From Bacteroidales bacterium (GTDB taxonomy: Bacteria > Bacteroidota > Bacteroidia > Bacteroidales > UBA1402), in the NCBI GenBank assembly GCA_017468435.1, contig JAFUIP010000007.1, positions 97,762 through 142,208 on the forward strand: a DNA stretch of 44,447 bases, read 5' to 3'. The notes beneath the pieces are model-generated. The model did not search any database. It saw only the letters and a list, made by a program, of their open reading frames with translations, and had not been told where the DNA came from. How positions within the stretch are numbered: the first letter of the stretch is position 1; each line of letters starts with the position of its first letter. Below, one piece after another: positions 41,138-44,447 of the stretch. Made by a program: the position numbers and the translations under genes.

Positions 41138-41991
41138 ACCATTTCTTTTAATGTCTTGAAGGCTTTGCCTAAATAGCGGTAAAGATCGCTGGCAACCAAG
41201 CTTTCTTCAGATTCGTATTTCAATGCGATATCTCCGCTAAGTCCGTGAAGGTAAACACCTAAGAGGGCCGATTCGGCGCAAGTGTATCGCTGAGCGAGCA
41301 AAGATAATAAAATTCCCGTTAAAACATCGCCGCTTCCACCGGTGGCCATGCCCGGATTGCCGCTGCTGTTGATGCTGTATGTTCCATCTGGCTGAATGAC
41401 AGCGGTTTGTGCGCCTTTCAGAATAAGGTGCAGTTGATATTTCTTGGCAAAGTCAATGCCTTTTTTCAAACGATCGTCGTAACTGAGTTTCTGCGAGCTT
41501 CCTATCAGGCGTTCGAATTCCTTGGGATGAGGCGTCAGGATGCAATGCGGGCCGAGCAAAAGCAGCCAATCGGGGTTTTCGGCAATGAGGTTGAGCGCGT
41601 CGGCATCGATGACCATGGGCTTTTGGGTCTGAGCATTCTGCCGAAGCAGTGCTTCTAGGGCGCGTTTTTGTTCGTGGCCCTTTCCCAATCCGGGACCGAT
41701 GGCAATGGCGTCGTATTTTTCGAGTGAGAGATGAGTGTCGGCAAAACGGTCTTCGTGCGAGGCGTCGCGTTGTACCATAGCTTCGGGCACGGCGGCTTGC
41801 AGGCAATCGTAGATGCTTGCTGGAGCGTGCACGTGGAGCAGGCCGATGCCGCTGCGGAGCGAAGCGCGCGCCGCCAGAATGGCGGCGCCGCACATTTCCC
41901 TACATCCGGCAATGAGCAAGCCTCTTCCGAAGTCTCCCTTATGCGCGAATTTATCTCGTTTATGCAGTAATGATGAAAAATACTCTTTCAT
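41134..41991 (-). CDS. ADP-dependent NAD(P)H-hydrate dehydratase, stand-alone domain
   Basis: 285 residues. It repairs hydrated NAD(P)H (NADHX) using ADP. Motifs: HKGDFGRGLLIAGCREMCGAAILAARASLRSGIGLLHV, AIAIGPGLGKG, VIDADALNLIAENPDWL, CILTPHPKEFERLIG, LHLILKGAQTAVIQPDG, and the catalytic-site NSSGNPGMATGGSGDVLTGI. Only the C-terminal (carbohydrate-kinase-like) domain of bacterial NnrD is present. The N-terminal epimerase domain that many bacteria fuse to it is absent and no gene for it lies nearby. First gene of a two-gene run with DUF4831. Confidence 0.93.
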   Translation of the reverse strand: MKEYFSSLLHKRDKFAHKGDFGRGLLIAGCREMCGAAILAARASLRSGIGLLHVHAPASIYDCLQAAVPEAMVQRDASHEDRFADTHLSLEKYDAIAIGPGLGKGHEQKRALEALLRQNAQTQKPMVIDADALNLIAENPDWLLLLGPHCILTPHPKEFERLIGSSQKLSYDDRLKKGIDFAKKYQLHLILKGAQTAVIQPDGTYSINSSGNPGMATGGSGDVLTGILLSLLAQRYTCAESALLGVYLHGLSGDIALKYESEESLVASDLYRYLGKAFKTLKEMV

Positions 41992-42014
41992 TTTGATGAA
42001 TAATTAAGGAGAAA

Positions 42015-42022
42015 CAAAGGTA
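42015..42022 (-). promoter_or_regulatory. -7 promoter element for the dehydratase-DUF4831 pair
   Basis: TACCTTTG on the minus strand, an exact consensus match, about 24 bases before the start of the dehydratase gene. Confidence 0.5.
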
Positions 42023-42042
42023 ATACTTTCATATTTTATTAG

Positions 42043-42050
42043 TAACTTCG
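42043..42050 (+). promoter_or_regulatory. Possible -7 element for hpt-adk-obg
   Basis: TAACTTCG differs from TAnnTTTG at one base. It lies 37 bases before hpt and is the best match in the gap. Confidence 0.3.
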
Positions 42051-42087
42051 CGCGATTTTTTTATTTTTTGAATCAGCCTTTGGCGCA

Positions 42088-42618
42088 ATGATACAAGTTT
42101 TAGATAAGAAGTTTCGTAAGTTGTTCTCTGAGAATGAGATACGCATACAAGTGGAAAGGTTGGCATCTGAAATCAAGGCCGATTTGGGTGATAAACGACC
42201 CTTGTTCGTGGCTGTGCTGAATGGAGCTTTTGTCTTTGCTGCAGATTTAATGCGCGCACTCGATTTTCCTTGTGAGATAAGCTTTGTCAAGCAGCGTTCT
42301 TATCAGGGAATGGAAAGTAGCGGAAAGCTTACTCAAGTGCTTGGATTAGACAGTGATATCAAAGGTCGTCATGTGGTTATAGTGGAGGATATAGTAGATA
42401 GCGGCTTGACCATGTATCATCTACGCGAGCAACTCTTGCAGCAGCAACCGGCCTCTTTGCGTATTGCTTGCTGCACGTTCAAACCCGAGGCACTGAAGTG
42501 TCCTTTGAAACTCGATTATGTCGGCTTCGAGGTCTCTACCTTGTTTTTGGTAGGCTATGGGCTTGATTATGATGGGTTTGGGAGAAATTTAAAAGATATA
42601 TACGTTTTAGCAGAATAG
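42088..42618 (+). CDS. hpt: Hypoxanthine phosphoribosyltransferase
   Basis: 176 residues. It salvages hypoxanthine and guanine with PRPP. The N-terminal EIRIQVERLASEIKADLGDKRPLFVAVLNGAFVFAADLMRAL, EISFVKQRSYQGMESSGKL, the PRPP loop VVIVEDIVDSGLTMYHL and the C-terminal YVGFEVSTLFLVGYGLDYDGFGRNLKDIYVL are all typical. First of a three-gene run with adk and obg, a linked purine set. Confidence 0.96.
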   Translation: MIQVLDKKFRKLFSENEIRIQVERLASEIKADLGDKRPLFVAVLNGAFVFAADLMRALDFPCEISFVKQRSYQGMESSGKLTQVLGLDSDIKGRHVVIVEDIVDSGLTMYHLREQLLQQQPASLRIACCTFKPEALKCPLKLDYVGFEVSTLFLVGYGLDYDGFGRNLKDIYVLAE

Positions 42619-42641
42619 TATAATAGTAGAAAATTAAAGAG

Positions 42642-43214
42642 ATGTTGAACCTTATTATTTTTGGAGGTCCCGGATCAGGAAAGGGTACCCAAAGCAAATT
42701 ATTAGCAGAAAAATTTCAATTGACACATTTGTCAACAGGCGATTTGCTGCGTGCTGAAATGGAGAAAGGCAGTGAATTGGGACGTATTGCTAAGTCGTTC
42801 ACAGATGGAGGCAATCTGGTTCCGGATGAGATGATTGTGAAAATTTTAGCATCGGCTATCGATGAACATAAGAATGCAAATGGTTATATTTTCGATGGTT
42901 TCCCTCGCACGGTGGCTCAAGCTGAAGTCTTCGATGATATGTTGAAGGCCCGCGCTCAAAAATTGGATGCTTTGTTCGATTTGGTAACGCCGGACGAAGT
43001 GCTGATTGAGAGAATGTTGTTCCGTGCGCAGACTTCCGGTCGTGCCGATGATAATCCTGAAACTATCAAAAAGCGCGTGGAAATATATCATCAGCAGACC
43101 GCTCCTGTCTTGGATTTTTACAAGGCTCGTTCCATGTATACGGCCATTGATGGGACGCTCAGTATAGAAGGAACTGCGCAAGCCATTGCAGACGAGGTGG
43201 CTAAATTGTTATAA
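42642..43214 (+). CDS. adk: Adenylate kinase, short form
   Basis: 190 residues. P-loop [23 protein letters not shown]-binding [31 protein letters not shown] and the short lid [38 protein letters not shown]. The lid lacks the long zinc-type insert, hence the 190-residue length. It ends 7 bases before obg; a longer obg frame overlapping it is not needed. Confidence 0.96.
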   Translation: MLNLIIFGGPGSGKGTQSKLLAEKFQLTHLSTGDLLRAEMEKGSELGRIAKSFTDGGNLVPDEMIVKILASAIDEHKNANGYIFDGFPRTVAQAEVFDDMLKARAQKLDALFDLVTPDEVLIERMLFRAQTSGRADDNPETIKKRVEIYHQQTAPVLDFYKARSMYTAIDGTLSIEGTAQAIADEVAKLL

Positions 43215-43221
43215 TATCAAT

Positions 43222-44340
43222 ATGGCTGAGAGCAATTTTGTAGATTACGTAAAGATTTTTTGCCGTTCGGGAAAGGGCGGTGCGGGTTCAACGCATTTCC
43301 ATCGTGAGAAGTTTGTGGCCAAGGGCGGTCCGGATGGAGGAGATGGCGGACGAGGTGGTCATGTCATTCTGAAAGCCAACCGTAACTATTGGACGCTCAT
43401 TCACTTGCGTTACGCTCGTCATGTCTTTGCCGAGGCCGGACAAAATGGAATGGGCTGTCGTGCTACCGGGAAGTCGGGTGCTGATAAGATTATCGAAGTG
43501 CCTGTGGGAACGGTGGCTTACGATGCCGAAACCGGCGAATTCCTTTGCGATGTCAACGAAGATGGTCAGGAAGTGGTGTTGTTGAAAGGTGGTCGTGGTG
43601 GATTGGGCAACTGGAATTTCCGCAACGCGGTGAACAAGACGCCTCGCTTTTCGCAACCCGGTGAGCCGATGGAGGAACGTCACGTTATTCTCGAGCTGAA
43701 ACTCTTGGCCGATGTGGGTTTGGTGGGCTTCCCCAACGCCGGTAAATCAACCTTGCTCTCTGTTTTGTCGGCTGCTAAGCCCGAAATTGCCGATTATCCT
43801 TTTACCACCTTGGTGCCCAATCTTGGCATCGTTCCCTATCACGACGACAAATCTTTCGTGATGGCCGACATCCCCGGTATCATCGAAGGGGCCAGCGAAG
43901 GCAAAGGCTTGGGTTTGCGCTTCTTGCGTCATATCGAGCGAAACGCCATCTTGTTGTTTATGGTGCCCGCCGACAGCGACGATATTAATAAGGAGTACGA
44001 AATCTTGCTGCGAGAATTGCAACAGTATAATCCGGAACTGCTTGATAAACAACGCGTACTGGCCATTACCAAATGCGATATGCTCGATGAGGAATTGATG
44101 GCCGAAATTCGTCCCACCTTGCCCGATGTGCCTGCCGTATTTATCTCATCTGTAGCCAATTTTGGTCTCGAAGAGCTGAAGAATGTGCTTTGGCGTGAGT
44201 TGATAGACGAACGCAACCAGATTCGCGAAATCGTTCATCGCGATCTTGATATCGCTTCTGCACAGACCGACGATGAAGAAGATTTCGATGAAGCCTTCGA
44301 CGAAGACGACAACTACGACGAATACGATTTTGACGAATAA
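43222..44340 (+). CDS. obg: GTPase Obg (CgtA)
   Basis: 372 residues. The N-terminal Obg fold has [43 protein letters not shown]. The GTPase domain has [15 protein letters not shown] (G1), [14 protein letters not shown] (G2), [25 protein letters not shown] (G3), and TKCD (G4). The end is an acidic tail ([27 protein letters not shown], 23 residues, mostly Asp and Glu). It acts in ribosome large-subunit assembly and in ppGpp-related control. The frame is open from 43186, but the family begins at [10 protein letters not shown] (43222). Confidence 0.96.
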   Translation: MAESNFVDYVKIFCRSGKGGAGSTHFHREKFVAKGGPDGGDGGRGGHVILKANRNYWTLIHLRYARHVFAEAGQNGMGCRATGKSGADKIIEVPVGTVAYDAETGEFLCDVNEDGQEVVLLKGGRGGLGNWNFRNAVNKTPRFSQPGEPMEERHVILELKLLADVGLVGFPNAGKSTLLSVLSAAKPEIADYPFTTLVPNLGIVPYHDDKSFVMADIPGIIEGASEGKGLGLRFLRHIERNAILLFMVPADSDDINKEYEILLRELQQYNPELLDKQRVLAITKCDMLDEELMAEIRPTLPDVPAVFISSVANFGLEELKNVLWRELIDERNQIREIVHRDLDIASAQTDDEEDFDEAFDEDDNYDEYDFDE

Positions 44341-44365
44341 TAAACTCCCGAGAAACTCTGACATG

Positions 44366-44403
44366 AACCCCGAAAGTTAGACAAAAAACTTTCGGGGTTT
44401 TGT
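44366..44403 (+). terminator. Perfect 13-bp hairpin with T tail after obg, inside the IS end
   Basis: AACCCCGAAAGTT (44366-44378) and AACTTTCGGGGTT (44387-44399) are perfect 13-bp arms, loop 44379-44386, then TTTTG. It can stop transcription from obg. In IS150-like elements a similar hairpin at the left end shields the transposase genes from outside transcription, so it may serve both. Confidence 0.7.
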
Positions 44404-44404
44404 T

Positions 44405-44447
44405 ATGTCTAAAAAGTATAAGAAACATGGCTATGCAGAAAGGCTAA
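44405..44447 (+). CDS. Start of IS3-family orfA (first 14 codons, partial)
   Basis: ATG at 44405 opens MSKKYKKHGYAERL and the frame is still open at the window edge. The basic N-terminus resembles the start of IS3-family OrfA proteins, which then have a helix-turn-helix. Only 14 codons are seen, so the call rests mainly on the adjacent repeat. Confidence 0.45.
   Translation, partial: MSKKYKKHGYAERL

Larger units (their letters stand above)
44359..44447 (+). mobile_element. Left end of an IS3-family (IS150-like) insertion sequence, cut by the window
   Basis: From 44359 the sequence starts TGACATGAACCCCGAAAGTT, resembling the IS150-group left inverted repeat, which starts TG and has CCCC-AAAGTT-GAC. 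A palindrome follows (see the 44366 entry) and then a short reading frame. The right end and any target duplication lie outside the window, so this is a probable call. Confidence 0.55.

Overview
The window is ordinary chromosomal DNA of a Bacteroidota bacterium, most likely order Bacteroidales. Grounds: the genes have Bacteroidota relatives (DUF2723/GT117 protein, DUF6089, DUF6242, DUF4831, DUF1573, PorQ- and PorE-like type IX secretion proteins). The arrangement uppS-bamA-ompH-ompH-murI is typical of the order. Promoters fit the Bacteroidota -7 consensus TAnnTTTG, and Shine-Dalgarno sequences are almost absent. I cannot name the genus from sequence alone.

Layout. 1-2411 (-): a large membrane glycosyltransferase-like protein, cut by the window edge. 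2548-3342 (+): TrmH-type RNA methyltransferase, meeting convergent murI at overlapping stop codons. 3339-10629 (-): a cell-envelope operon read DUF6242 lipoprotein, DUF6089, uppS, bamA, two ompH/skp genes, murI. 10713-13774: ribD (-) diverging from prmC-recX-comF (+). 13846-19771 (+): a tightly packed run pyrE, SRPBCC protein, argH, DUF4861-like, folA, DUF1573, meaB, ending at a 25-bp tandem repeat. 19839-22355 (-): porQ, cmk, ispH. 22521-25751 (+): tonB, terminator, prenyl diphosphate synthase, an unknown conserved-looking gene, tatD. 25799-25888: tRNA-Ser(GGA). 25945-28305 (+): exbB-like, membrane protein, two exbD-like genes, terminator. 28499-36701 (+): ABC-F ATPase, M13 peptidase, long QueA-like protein, PorE-like lipoprotein, thyA.

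36687-38240 is the only clearly accessory stretch. It holds four and a fraction copies of a ~125-nt unit whose first copy begins inside the last codons of thyA, then a HigB/HigA-type toxin-antitoxin pair. 38420-44340 is housekeeping again: rpmE2 (-) diverging from fba (+), DUF4831 and NAD(P)HX dehydratase (-), hpt, adk, obg (+). The last ~90 bases look like the left end of an IS3-family insertion sequence with the first codons of its orfA.

Several genes form working sets. IspH, the prenyl synthase and UppS give the route to undecaprenyl diphosphate. BamA and two Skp-like chaperones give outer-membrane protein assembly. TonB with the ExbB/ExbD set gives energised outer-membrane transport. PorQ and PorE belong to type IX secretion. 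ThyA with DHFR gives the thymidylate cycle. I saw no CRISPR array, prophage, restriction system or recognisable defence island. The strongest candidate for something undescribed is the repeat array after thyA, whose central hairpin shows compensatory base changes between copies.
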